Positions 36,095-45,102 of a stretch of 64,000 nt of DNA are shown here, piece after piece. The stretch is from Gammaproteobacteria bacterium (GTDB taxonomy: Bacteria; Pseudomonadota; Gammaproteobacteria; Enterobacterales; Alteromonadaceae): the NCBI GenBank assembly GCA_018825965.1, contig JAHKAA010000045.1, positions 1 to 64,000 on the forward strand, written 5' to 3'. Positions within the stretch are counted from its first letter, which is position 1, and each line of letters opens with the position of its first letter. The position numbers and the translations under genes were made by a program. The notes beneath the pieces were generated by a model. That model ran no database searches, was not told where the DNA came from, and saw nothing but the letters and a program-made list of their open reading frames with translations.

Positions 36095-36130
36095 CTTTGA
36101 GCTCAATTGCAGCCGCAATTGGGCTTAAAG
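36095..36130 (+). promoter_or_regulatory. Long hairpin in the ilvI 5' leader
   Basis: Arms of 16 bases (36095-36110 and 36115-36130, G-U pairs allowed, core CAATTGC/GCAATTG) around an AGCC loop end 30 bases before the ilvI ATG. It could control message stability or serve as an alternative structure to the upstream hairpin. Confidence 0.45.
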
Positions 36131-36160
36131 TTCGCACGTGCAAACTATGAGACCAAACCA

Positions 36161-37900
36161 ATGACAAGCCAAAACACCCAACCAGAACTGCTGTCTGGTG
36201 GAGCCATGCTGATCCGCGCCTTAGCTGACGAAGGCGTAGAGTATGTGTATGGTTACCCCGGCGGTGCCGTGTTACACATTTACGATGCTATGTTTCAACA
36301 GCATCAGGTGAAACACGTCCTGGTCCGCCATGAGCAAGCCGCGACCCATATGGCGGACGCCTACGCAAGAGCAAGCGGCAAAGCTGGTGTAGTGCTCGTT
36401 ACCTCCGGCCCTGGTGCTACTAATGCGGTTACCGGCATAGCCACTGCTTATATGGATTCAATTCCTATGGTGGTGATCTGTGGCCAGGTGATGAGCCATC
36501 TGATTGGCGACGATGCCTTTCAGGAAACCGATATGCTGGGTATTTCCCGCCCTATCGTCAAACACAATATGTCGGTACGTCGCCCTGAAGATATTCCGTA
36601 TTTAGTCAAAAAAGCCTTTTATATAGCGCAAAGTGGCCGCCCTGGTCCTGTGGTATTGGATATTCCAAAGGATATGACGATTCCGTCGCAAAAATTCCCT
36701 TATGAGTATCCAAAAGACATCAAGCTGCGCTCTTATAACCCTAATGCGAAAGGCCATCCGGGACAGATTAAAAAAGCTTTGGCCACTTTACTGGCCGCTA
36801 AACGCCCTGTGTTGTATGCAGGCGGTGGCGTTATTTTGGGCAGGGCTTCAGACGAGCTGACTGTGCTCGCCCGTAAACTGAATTTACCTGTCACCAACAC
36901 CTTAATGGGCTTGGGTGCTTATCCGGCTTCTGATCCACAATTTATTGGCATGTTGGGCATGCATGGTAGTTATGAAGCCAATCAGGTGATGCATAACGCC
37001 GATGTGATTTTTGCCGTAGGTGCGCGTTTTGACGATCGCGTGACCAACGCCACCAAAAAATTCTGCCCTGATGCGACCATTATTCATATCGATATTGACC
37101 CGGCCAGTATCTCCAAAACCATCAATGCCCATATTCCTATTGTGGGTCTGGTGAAACCAGTGTTGCAGGAAATGCTGCATCAACTGGAGAAAAACAAAGG
37201 CGAACTGGATCAAGACGCTTTAAGCCAGTGGTGGCAACAAATTCAGCAATGGCGTGAAGTACACGGCGGTCGTTATGACACAAGCCCGTCACATTTAAAA
37301 CCTCAGGCTGTGATTGAGGCCGTGCATCGTCACACTAAAGGTGATGCTTATGTGACGTCCGACGTGGGTCAGCACCAGATGTTTGCCGCTCAGTATTATA
37401 AGTTTGATAAACCGAATCGCTGGATTAACTCAGGTGGCCTTGGCACCATGGGTTTTGGTTTACCGGCCGCTATGGGCGTGAAGCTGCATTACCCTGAGGC
37501 TGAAGTGGTTTGTGTGACAGGTGAAGGTTCGATTCAGATGAATATTCAGGAGCTGTCTACCTGCAAACAATATGGCCTTGCTGTGAAAATCATTAACCTG
37601 AATAACGGGTATTTAGGCATGGTGAAGCAGTGGCAGGATATGAACTACGACAGCCGCTACTCCAGCTCTTATATGGATTCTTTACCTGATTTTGTAAAGC
37701 TGGCCGAAGCTTATGGCCATGTAGGTATTCGTGTCACCAAAGCCGAAGAGTTAGAACCGGCTTTAGAGCGTGCTTTTGCCCTGAAAGACAAACTGGTGTT
37801 TTTAGATATTCATGTCGACCCGACCGAGCATGTGTATCCAATGCAAATACCAGGTGGTGCTATGAATGACATGTTTTTAAGCAAAACGGAGCGGACTTAA
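36161..37900 (+). CDS. ilvI: Acetolactate synthase large subunit
   Basis: The ThDP enzyme condenses two pyruvates to acetolactate, or pyruvate with 2-ketobutyrate, for valine, leucine and isoleucine synthesis. The 579-residue product has the catalytic Glu58 in VRHEQAATHMADAYARA, the alpha-fold FQETDMLGIS and FAD-type central domain, and the ThDP motif VTGEGSIQMNIQEL through NLNNGYLGMV. Start ATG 36161 gives the usual TSQNTQPELLSGGAMLIRAL opening; upstream codons in frame come from the leader hairpin. The ribosome site is poor, which may suit leader-dependent control. Followed after one base by ilvH. Confidence 0.95.
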   Translation: MTSQNTQPELLSGGAMLIRALADEGVEYVYGYPGGAVLHIYDAMFQQHQVKHVLVRHEQAATHMADAYARASGKAGVVLVTSGPGATNAVTGIATAYMDSIPMVVICGQVMSHLIGDDAFQETDMLGISRPIVKHNMSVRRPEDIPYLVKKAFYIAQSGRPGPVVLDIPKDMTIPSQKFPYEYPKDIKLRSYNPNAKGHPGQIKKALATLLAAKRPVLYAGGGVILGRASDELTVLARKLNLPVTNTLMGLGAYPASDPQFIGMLGMHGSYEANQVMHNADVIFAVGARFDDRVTNATKKFCPDATIIHIDIDPASISKTINAHIPIVGLVKPVLQEMLHQLEKNKGELDQDALSQWWQQIQQWREVHGGRYDTSPSHLKPQAVIEAVHRHTKGDAYVTSDVGQHQMFAAQYYKFDKPNRWINSGGLGTMGFGLPAAMGVKLHYPEAEVVCVTGEGSIQMNIQELSTCKQYGLAVKIINLNNGYLGMVKQWQDMNYDSRYSSSYMDSLPDFVKLAEAYGHVGIRVTKAEELEPALERAFALKDKLVFLDIHVDPTEHVYPMQIPGGAMNDMFLSKTERT

Positions 37901-37901
37901 G

Positions 37902-38393
37902 ATGCGGCATATTTTATCTGTATTGCTGGAAAACGAGTCCGGCGCTTTAGCCCGTGTTGTGGGTTTATTTGCCCAGCGTGGTTACAACATTGACTCCTTA
38001 ACAGTAGCAGCCACAGAAGACCCGACTATTTCCCGTCTGACTTTGGTCACCCGTGGTGATGATCAGGTGATAGAACAAATCACCAAGCAACTGCATAAAC
38101 TGATTGAAGTAGTGAAACTGGCTGATCTGAGTGAGTCGGCTCATATTGAACGTGAACTGATGATGGTCAAAGTGAAAACTACGGCAGAGCAACGCGAAGA
38201 AGTAAAACGTTGCGCTGATATTTTCCGTGGCCAGATTATTGATATCACAGCCAGCACTTACACTATTCAGGTAGTCGGAACCTCAGAGAAACTGGAAGCC
38301 TTTATTCAGGCGTTAAACGGCACCCAAATACTGGAAACAGTACGAAGTGGTGTATCTGGTATTTCCCGTGGTGAACGTACTTTAAGTTTGTAA
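37902..38393 (+). CDS. ilvH: Acetolactate synthase small (regulatory) subunit
   Basis: The 163-residue protein has the N-terminal ACT domain (HILSVLLENESGALARVVGLFAQRGYNIDSLTV) that binds valine for feedback inhibition, and the C-terminal ALS_ss domain (ELMMVKVKTTAEQREEV to the end RSGVSGISRGERTLSL). It assembles with IlvI. GGAG is ten bases upstream. The operon ends with a perfect hairpin at 38400. Confidence 0.96.
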   Translation: MRHILSVLLENESGALARVVGLFAQRGYNIDSLTVAATEDPTISRLTLVTRGDDQVIEQITKQLHKLIEVVKLADLSESAHIERELMMVKVKTTAEQREEVKRCADIFRGQIIDITASTYTIQVVGTSEKLEAFIQALNGTQILETVRSGVSGISRGERTLSL

Positions 38394-38399
38394 ACTCTC

Positions 38400-38421
38400 A
38401 AGGGCCAGCACTCTGGCCCTT
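38400..38421 (+). terminator. ilvIH terminator
   Basis: A perfect nine-bp stem AAGGGCCAG/CTGGCCCTT with a CACT loop starts six bases after the ilvH stop. Confidence 0.65.
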
Positions 38422-38665
38422 AATTCCCCTCAATCCTCAGCACAATTTTGGCAACATAGATAAGTGCCCGCTATGCTTCATAGCAACTGAATGACAGGAA
38501 CAAGCTCAGATGTCCCGACATCACATCTATGCGAGTACTGTTGCCATATTGTTGCACCTACCGCCGCTGCAATTTGTTAGTAAAGCTACTACTTGATTAG
38601 GCTTACACATATCTGGATAGTGAGCACAAAAAGCCTTAAACGCAACCAAACTGAGGGAGGAACTT

Positions 38666-41600
38666 TTGACATTTATCAGGTTAATCTCTCTGCTGTTGCT
38701 GGTGTTTTCCGGTATGAGCAGTGCTGAAGTTATCCCCTATGCAGTCAGCAGCCCCTTAGCCAGAGAACTGGTTCCCCAGAATGGATTAAGCCAGAACATA
38801 GTCACCAGTCTGACAGAGGATCAATTTGGCCGCCTCTGGATAGGTACTCAGGATGGCGTCAATGTGGTGGATGGTAATAGCATTGCGCTGCTTAACAAAC
38901 TGAACAGCAAGGCACAACATATAGGGAAAGTGGTGATCAGTCTGGTCGCTGATCATCAGGAAAATGTCTGGTTAGCCACAACCCAGGGTCTGAATAAAAT
39001 AAGCAGCAGGGATTTTAGTGTCGAAACTTTGTACTACCAGCATAAACCTTTGCTGGGTATTCAACGGATGCTGTTACTGGATCAGAACCACCTTGCCTTG
39101 ATCCTGAACCGTCATTTATTAATACTCGATCTGAACTCGGGAGAATTCAGAGATGACCTCTTTGCCACTGAGGTTGAAGGAATGGGTCAGGCTTCTGAGG
39201 GTATAGTGCTCAAAACTCAGACCGGACTGGTGCACTACAGAATGGGTCAACAACCCATTGAACTTAAAGTACCGGATAAACAACTGGCAGACTCGTTTCA
39301 GTATCTGCTTTATGGCGAAACTTTATGGCTGGTCTCCGCAACGGGGCAGGTGACCAGTTGCCACAAAACAAAGTGTCAGTCATTGGAGCTACCCCAAGCC
39401 ACTGACACAGCAGGGCAGACGATCTACATGAGGTCGCATCAGGGCTTTTTGTATTTCTTACGTAATGACGACATCATCATCTATGATCTGGCTCATCAGT
39501 CTTTCAGATTGATCAAACCTCAGTTGCCGGTAAAAAGTTACACCACAGGCGCGAGCTCAAGTATTAAGGTGCTACGCACAGGCGATATAGTGATCAGCAG
39601 ACGGCAGGGGCTGTTGTTTGTACCAGATAGCTATCGCAACCTGAGCAGCTACCCAGAATTCAGTCCTTTAACAGGTAACGGAATTTACGCTTTAACCGCA
39701 GTACCAGACAGCCAGAATGAGCAGGACAAGCTGCTGATGGCAACGGACAAAGGCCTGCAGTTGTACCAGTTTGGCACTCAGAGTCATCACTTAGTACAAC
39801 AGATCCACTACCCCAGACAGATAACACCGGCACTGTTTCTCAGCTTTAATCATGAATTACTGCTCAGTACAGTGGACGCAGGAGTCTTCAGTATTGATTT
39901 AAATAACAGACTGATGACCCCATGGTTGCCGGAATTGCCACAGCTATCTGACGCTGGCACCCTGATTGATGTACTGAAACTGGATCACAGTCACCAGTTG
40001 CTGCTCTATCACCAACAACTGGTGTTACTGCAACAAAAACCACAGGGCTATATACAAGTCTGGTCGAGCCGGATCCCAGCGATACGAACGGCAAAAATGA
40101 TCTACAGGAACGGACAACTGGTGATTGCAGCTTATCAACAGGGGTTGTTAAGCAGTCAGTGGGCGGATTGGAAGAAAGCACCGGCAAACTGGCAAATTAC
40201 AGCGGCCGGAAATCCGGTTCTTGATATAAGACCCGCATCTGATGGTCAGTTGCAGTTGCTAACAGCAGAAAAGGGCGTGCAACTGCTGCATATCCATGCT
40301 GACTCAGTACAAATAGAAGAGTTCTCTGGTAAACAACAACTGCTCAATACGACAGCAGTGTGCAGCGTCAGCTTATCTGACGGGACCTGGCTGGCAGCGA
40401 CTCACGATGGCCTGGCCCTCTATGACCAAAACAACCAGTTGGTCCGCCATCTGACACTGTACGACGGACTGGTGCAAAAAGAATTTAACCAGTATCAATG
40501 TGGTCGCATCAATGATAAAGCCTATTTTTCCGGCGAATACGGTCTGAACCTGATAGGCAGTGCAGAAGCTGAAACCCAACATAAGTCAAAGCTACAATTC
40601 ACCCACATAGTAGTGGATGGTCAAAAGATGGCTTTTGACCATAACTCAATTGATTTAACAGCACCTAATACCATAGTGCTGAACTACAGCTATGCCCCCT
40701 ACCCGGTACTGGCTCCGGTCCGGTTTCAGTACAGGCTTGAACCAGCGAATGACCAGTGGTTTGAAACTACAGCCAACACCTTAAGATACACTCAGCTGTC
40801 CACTGGTCAGTATCAGCTGTATTTGCGGGCGCTCGCTTTTGATGGCTCAGTCTCTGAAACTATACAACTGAACTTAGATATTCAACCTGTGTTCTGGCGC
40901 AGCCCGCAAGCTTATGTGTTGTATAGCCTGACTCTGGTTTTTTTAGTCTGGTTTTATTTCCGGCAACGCTGGCAAATACAACAAGCCAAGTTGCAGGTGG
41001 CCGAAACTCAGCGCCAATTTCAACAGGAATACACAGAGAAACTGGAAGAAGCGGTCCGGCTTCGTACCGTGAAACTGGAGCAGCAACAGCAGGAGTTTTT
41101 GTTGATGCAGCAGGAAAAAATCGAGTTTTTAACCACCACCAGCCATGATTTGAAAAACCTGTCTGCTTTAATCCAATTAAATCTGGCCGATTTACACAAA
41201 TATGTATTACCCACAGGACAAGAGAGCTGGCAAAACGTCCATTCCAGTTGCAGGCTGCTGAACACCCTGGTTGACGATGTGCTTGAACTGTCAAAACTCA
41301 AGGCTGGTGCAGTCAAACCTGAGCTGCAGGCTGTCAATCTGCCTTATTTGTTGCAGCAGGTGTATCAGCCCTTCAAACTCATGGCGGAAGAACGTCAGAT
41401 CAATTTGCAGCTCACTATCAATGAAGAACTGATGGTGTTAACAGACCCTTACCTGTTAGCCCGTTTATTGATGAATTTACTGGATAACGCTTTGAAAAAT
41501 CTTTCTGCCGGTCATTCAGTGCAGTTAGAACTTAAAAAAAGGTACAGAACCAGTCGTCAGGTGTATTTATTAGTGCGGGACTCCGGGCCTGGTCTGCCAG

Positions 41601-42151
41601 AACATATGCGTAAACATTGGGGATTAGCCTTTCAACGGGGCGCTTCAGGTTATCAGGGCACGGGATTGGGTTTAAGCATTGTGAAAAAAATTGCTGAGCT
41701 CTTAGTCTTACCTGTCAGTTTATATAGTTCTGAGCGCGGTACTTGTTTTGAACTGAGGTTACAACAAACTGAATTGCAGGATGAGCAGTCCGGCACAACT
41801 ATGGGTCACGCAGCTATCATAGAATCCGACCCACAGGCCAGACAATTTTTGTATTACGAATTAGTGCGGAGAGGGTTTCAGGTGGCGGTATTTAACCATG
41901 CCAAAGAATTTGCCCGCTCAGGACAAAGAGACTTCAGAGTGCTGATTTCTGATATACACTTTAATGCATCAGATGACACTATTGCTGATCTGGCTTTGCT
42001 TAAATCTTGCCTGGAACCTGAAGGTAAACTTATTTTTCTGTCCTCTGATGCTTCTGTCCGGCACAGACTGCCGGATGAAACTCAACTTTATTTTATGCTC
42101 AAGCCAGTGAAACGCTCTCGTCTGGCCTGGTTATTAGCAAAGGAATCCTAG
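38666..42151 (+). CDS. Periplasmic beta-propeller hybrid sensor histidine kinase
   Basis: The 1161-residue protein has a signal peptide, a large periplasmic region of two-component-regulator propeller repeats (LTEDQFGRLWIGTQDGVN, ADHQENVWLATTQGLN), a Y_Y_Y-type domain (about 690-745, FQYRLEPANDQWFET), one membrane helix (about 748-768), a coiled linker, and a kinase core: H-box FLTTTSHDLKN with His827, N-box NLLDNALKN, G1 RDSGPGLP and G2 GTGLGLSIVKK. A C-terminal receiver (about 1055-1161) keeps an Asp at 1096 (ISDIHF) but is divergent. TTG 38666 has a strong GGAGG at five bases. It resembles the hybrid two-component systems for sensing glycans. It directly abuts the regulator gene. Confidence 0.9.
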   Translation: MTFIRLISLLLLVFSGMSSAEVIPYAVSSPLARELVPQNGLSQNIVTSLTEDQFGRLWIGTQDGVNVVDGNSIALLNKLNSKAQHIGKVVISLVADHQENVWLATTQGLNKISSRDFSVETLYYQHKPLLGIQRMLLLDQNHLALILNRHLLILDLNSGEFRDDLFATEVEGMGQASEGIVLKTQTGLVHYRMGQQPIELKVPDKQLADSFQYLLYGETLWLVSATGQVTSCHKTKCQSLELPQATDTAGQTIYMRSHQGFLYFLRNDDIIIYDLAHQSFRLIKPQLPVKSYTTGASSSIKVLRTGDIVISRRQGLLFVPDSYRNLSSYPEFSPLTGNGIYALTAVPDSQNEQDKLLMATDKGLQLYQFGTQSHHLVQQIHYPRQITPALFLSFNHELLLSTVDAGVFSIDLNNRLMTPWLPELPQLSDAGTLIDVLKLDHSHQLLLYHQQLVLLQQKPQGYIQVWSSRIPAIRTAKMIYRNGQLVIAAYQQGLLSSQWADWKKAPANWQITAAGNPVLDIRPASDGQLQLLTAEKGVQLLHIHADSVQIEEFSGKQQLLNTTAVCSVSLSDGTWLAATHDGLALYDQNNQLVRHLTLYDGLVQKEFNQYQCGRINDKAYFSGEYGLNLIGSAEAETQHKSKLQFTHIVVDGQKMAFDHNSIDLTAPNTIVLNYSYAPYPVLAPVRFQYRLEPANDQWFETTANTLRYTQLSTGQYQLYLRALAFDGSVSETIQLNLDIQPVFWRSPQAYVLYSLTLVFLVWFYFRQRWQIQQAKLQVAETQRQFQQEYTEKLEEAVRLRTVKLEQQQQEFLLMQQEKIEFLTTTSHDLKNLSALIQLNLADLHKYVLPTGQESWQNVHSSCRLLNTLVDDVLELSKLKAGAVKPELQAVNLPYLLQQVYQPFKLMAEERQINLQLTINEELMVLTDPYLLARLLMNLLDNALKNLSAGHSVQLELKKRYRTSRQVYLLVRDSGPGLPEHMRKHWGLAFQRGASGYQGTGLGLSIVKKIAELLVLPVSLYSSERGTCFELRLQQTELQDEQSGTTMGHAAIIESDPQARQFLYYELVRRGFQVAVFNHAKEFARSGQRDFRVLISDIHFNASDDTIADLALLKSCLEPEGKLIFLSSDASVRHRLPDETQLYFMLKPVKRSRLAWLLAKES

Positions 42152-42793
42152 ATGGCTTTTCAGATTGTACTTGCAGAAGATCATCCGATATTTCTGGACG
42201 CACTGGCCAGTGCGATCAGCGAAGCCATACCAGCAGTGCAGGTATTCAAAGCGGCAGACTACCTGCGTTTGTTTGAGTTACTGGAAGAACACTGTGAACA
42301 GTTAGATATGCTGCTGATGGATTTGTCTATGCCAGGCAGTTCAGGCTTAAGTGGTTTGCATTTTATCCGCAGCAGATTTAAAGAACTACCCATAGTAGTG
42401 TTAAGTGGTCATGATGATTTAGCCATGCGCCAACAATGTTTATCCGCCGGTGCTTCGGCCTTTTTGTCCAAGTCAGCCGATTATCGTGATGTGATCAAAC
42501 TAATTAACCAGTTGCTGCATGGGGACTATCAGTTTCAGGCAGCACCCACCCATGCAGCGGAAGTCAACTCAGCACAAAAACTGATCGCCCGCCTGACGCC
42601 AGGCCAATACAAGGTGTTTCAGTTACTGGCCGAAGGTTACAGCAATAAACATATAGCCAATAAACTGGGAGTAGCAGAAAAAACAGTGAAAGTTCATGTG
42701 TCCGCTATTCTGGAAAAACTGCAGGTGGATAACAGAACTCAGGCTGCCTGCCTGATGACGGAAGCCGCAGCCTCCTGGTTAAATAAACCGTAG
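42152..42793 (+). CDS. NarL/LuxR-family response regulator
   Basis: The 213-residue protein has a receiver (acidic ED at 9-10, phosphoacceptor D57 in LLMDLSMPG, Lys in SKSAD at about 110) and a C-terminal LuxR-type HTH (about 148-205: TPGQYKVFQLLAEGYSNKHI, KTVKVHVSAILEKL). Its ATG follows the kinase stop directly (TAGATG), with AAAGGA upstream, so the two are a cognate pair. DNA targets unknown. Confidence 0.92.
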   Translation: MAFQIVLAEDHPIFLDALASAISEAIPAVQVFKAADYLRLFELLEEHCEQLDMLLMDLSMPGSSGLSGLHFIRSRFKELPIVVLSGHDDLAMRQQCLSAGASAFLSKSADYRDVIKLINQLLHGDYQFQAAPTHAAEVNSAQKLIARLTPGQYKVFQLLAEGYSNKHIANKLGVAEKTVKVHVSAILEKLQVDNRTQAACLMTEAAASWLNKP

Positions 42794-42975
42794 AGGCAGG
42801 TTGCAATCCATACGCACGTCATAAGACCAAATACCTAGAGTCTGTAGCCCTTGAGGGCAATAGTTTTGTTGCCTGCACCCGCCTACACTTTTAACTATCC
42901 TAAAGTCAGTTCCTCCCAATAACAGCAGTACTGTTGGTAACTGACCTGAGCAGATGGTTGAAAGAGGATTAGATT

Positions 42976-43788
42976 GTGAATCAATTTATGGTAGAGATGC
43001 CTGAACAATGTTTTCACCACATCAGGCAGTGGCTGTACCAACAAAGTGGTATTCACTTGTCCGTCGATAAAAAGTCCATGGTCAGTGCCAGGTTGCAAAA
43101 AAGATTGCGCCATTTGCAACTGACCTGTTTTGAGCAGTACCTGCATTTACTGAATCAGCATGACCAGACAGAAGAGCGGCAACTGGCGTTAAACAGCCTG
43201 ACCACAAACGAAACCTATTTTTTCCGTGAACAAGCCCACTTTGAGTTTTTGTGCCAGCACTTAGCTGTATTGAAAAAGCAAGCCTCTCTGCGTATTTGGA
43301 GCGCCGCGGCTTCTACAGGCGAAGAGGCTTATAGTCTGGCCATGTTACTGGCTGAGCAATTAGGGCTGCTGCATAACTGGCGTCTGACTGGCACAGACAT
43401 TAACAATGAGGTACTGGAACAAGCCAAAAAAGGTGTATATGACCTGCGGCAAACTGAACGTATAGCCCGATCCATGCTACAGGCTTATTGCCTCAAAGGC
43501 GTGGGAAAAGATCAGGGCAAATTTATGCTGCGGCCAGAACTGCGTGCCAAAGTAGATTTTCGTCAAGCGAATCTAATGGATTTACCTGCACTGTCAGAGA
43601 AATTTGACGTAATTTTTCTACGCAACATTCTGATTTATTTCAAGTTAGAAGATAAAAAACACATAGTAAATTCAGTGCTGAAGCAACTCAAACCTGGTGG
43701 ATTGCTGATCGTCGGCCATACCGAAAGTATCAACGGCTACCACCCGGACATTAAGTTGCTACAACCCAGTTGTTATCGATGGAAATGA
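42976..43788 (+). CDS. cheR: Chemotaxis methyltransferase CheR, plus-strand copy
   Basis: CheR methylates glutamates of receptors from SAM. The 270-residue protein has the N-terminal alpha domain (LYQQSGIHLSVDKKSMV, RLQKRLRHLQL), TTNETYFFRE, the SAM loop IWSAAASTGEEAYSLAM, TGTDINNEVLEQA, and FDVIFLRNILIYF. It is a clear paralogue of the CheR at 50924-51745. GTG 42976 is preceded by AGAGG. It is separated from the kinase-regulator pair by 182 bases and precedes the EAL gene. Confidence 0.92.
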   Translation: MNQFMVEMPEQCFHHIRQWLYQQSGIHLSVDKKSMVSARLQKRLRHLQLTCFEQYLHLLNQHDQTEERQLALNSLTTNETYFFREQAHFEFLCQHLAVLKKQASLRIWSAAASTGEEAYSLAMLLAEQLGLLHNWRLTGTDINNEVLEQAKKGVYDLRQTERIARSMLQAYCLKGVGKDQGKFMLRPELRAKVDFRQANLMDLPALSEKFDVIFLRNILIYFKLEDKKHIVNSVLKQLKPGGLLIVGHTESINGYHPDIKLLQPSCYRWK

Positions 43789-43866
43789 CAGAACAGTTTC
43801 AGGCACCTAAAAGCCGGATTCAGCGCTTTCAGGATAGATGACAGTCAACAAAATCGAGGTCACAGT

Positions 43867-45102
43867 ATGCAAGTCACATCAGCTCTGATTGTTGAAGACT
43901 GCAAGTCTTACAGCCAGTATCTGTACAACCTTTGTGCTCAACTGGGCCTGGACCGCATAGAACAGGCTGAAAACGGCAAAGCAGCGCTGGAATCCCTGCA
44001 GCACTACTCAGCTTATGATGTATTGATTTGCGACCTGGAAATGCCTGAATGTGATGGCATAGAACTGATCCATCAGCTGTCCAGAGATAAAATAAATGCC
44101 GGACTTATTATTGTCAGCGGTAAAGAGCCATTGCTGATTTCTGCAGTAGAAAACATGGCAAGAGCGGGTGGACTAAAGGTGCTGGGCAGTTTGAAAAAAC
44201 CTTTTCATTCCGGGAAACTCGCCGCTATGTTGTCATCAGCCCACACTGCAGTTCCGGCAAATACCTGCAAAAAATGGCAGGATCTGGCCCCGTTGTATTC
44301 ATTGCAAAGGGTGAAAGAAGCGCTGGAGCTACACCAGTTGGTGCAGAGTTATCAACCTAAAATTGATATGGCAACAGGTCAACTCCTGAGTGTTGAAACT
44401 TTAGCCAGACTACAACTAAGCCCAAACCAACAGATATCCCCTGATCATTTTATTCCTCAATGCGAAGAGTTTCATTTAATAGAGCAACTCAGTTTTGACA
44501 TGATTAAACAGGCCGCTGAGCAGCAAAAGCTGTGGCAACAAGCAGGTTTAACAGTCAAAGTTGCCATTAATTTATCCGCCAGTTCATTAAGCTGCGATTT
44601 GTTTGCCAGTCAATTATTGCAATTAATACGGGAGTCGCAGATCAAGCCGGAACAGCTGATTTTTGAAGTCACAGAAAGTGCAGTGATCCGGGACACGGGC
44701 AAAGCCTTGTCTTTGTTAGCACGACTCAGGCTGATGGGGGCCGGATTATCTATTGACGATTACGGCACAGGTTATTCCTCAGTCAAGCAGTTGTCTCAAA
44801 TTCCTTTTACCGAATTAAAGATGGATCGTAGCCTCATCAGTGGCATAGCCCGGACTCCTCAATTGCAGGTTATTTTTGAAAGCACTCTGAGCATGTGTCA
44901 GAGGTTGGGGATCAAAGTTGTGGCTGAGGGCATTGAAACTCAGGCGGACTGGGACTATCTGGTCGCAGCAGGTTGTGACACTGCTCAGGGCTTTTTTATC
45001 GCGCCCGCTATGTCGGCTGAACAACTCTACCAATGGTGGCTAAACGGTATGCCTATGGGCAATGGCCCGGATCCAGCAAAAGGGACTCATGTCTATGTCT
45101 GA
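43867..45102 (+). CDS. Receiver-EAL c-di-GMP phosphodiesterase, plus-strand copy
   Basis: The 411-residue protein joins a receiver (acidic ED 10-11, D56 in LICDLEMPECDG, Lys in LKKPF) to an EAL domain (about 150-400). The EAL motif reads ETL in SVETLARL; the metal/substrate residues are otherwise present (INLSASS, FEVTES, SIDDYGTGYSSV, ELKMDRSLI, VVAEGIET, QGFFIA), so hydrolysis of c-di-GMP is expected, controlled by phosphorylation. GAGGT precedes the ATG. Its 3' end overlaps the cyclase gene. A paralogue lies at 48131-49333. Confidence 0.92.
   Translation: MQVTSALIVEDCKSYSQYLYNLCAQLGLDRIEQAENGKAALESLQHYSAYDVLICDLEMPECDGIELIHQLSRDKINAGLIIVSGKEPLLISAVENMARAGGLKVLGSLKKPFHSGKLAAMLSSAHTAVPANTCKKWQDLAPLYSLQRVKEALELHQLVQSYQPKIDMATGQLLSVETLARLQLSPNQQISPDHFIPQCEEFHLIEQLSFDMIKQAAEQQKLWQQAGLTVKVAINLSASSLSCDLFASQLLQLIRESQIKPEQLIFEVTESAVIRDTGKALSLLARLRLMGAGLSIDDYGTGYSSVKQLSQIPFTELKMDRSLISGIARTPQLQVIFESTLSMCQRLGIKVVAEGIETQADWDYLVAAGCDTAQGFFIAPAMSAEQLYQWWLNGMPMGNGPDPAKGTHVYV

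Larger units (their letters stand above)
35541..36160. other. Non-coding stretch before ilvI, with repeat-like segment
   Basis: About 35830-35940 looks like a dispersed repeat: a hairpin CAAAAACAT/ATGTTTTTG (35900-35922 region) adjoins a G/C-rich CTCCGGGCC segment. No complete gene is supported. The last 150 bases form the ilvI leader with three hairpins. Confidence 0.4.

Noticed and set aside
40860..41294. Antisense frame inside the hybrid kinase gene (144 codons)
   Set aside because: Shadow of the HisKA region; product has no recognisable features.
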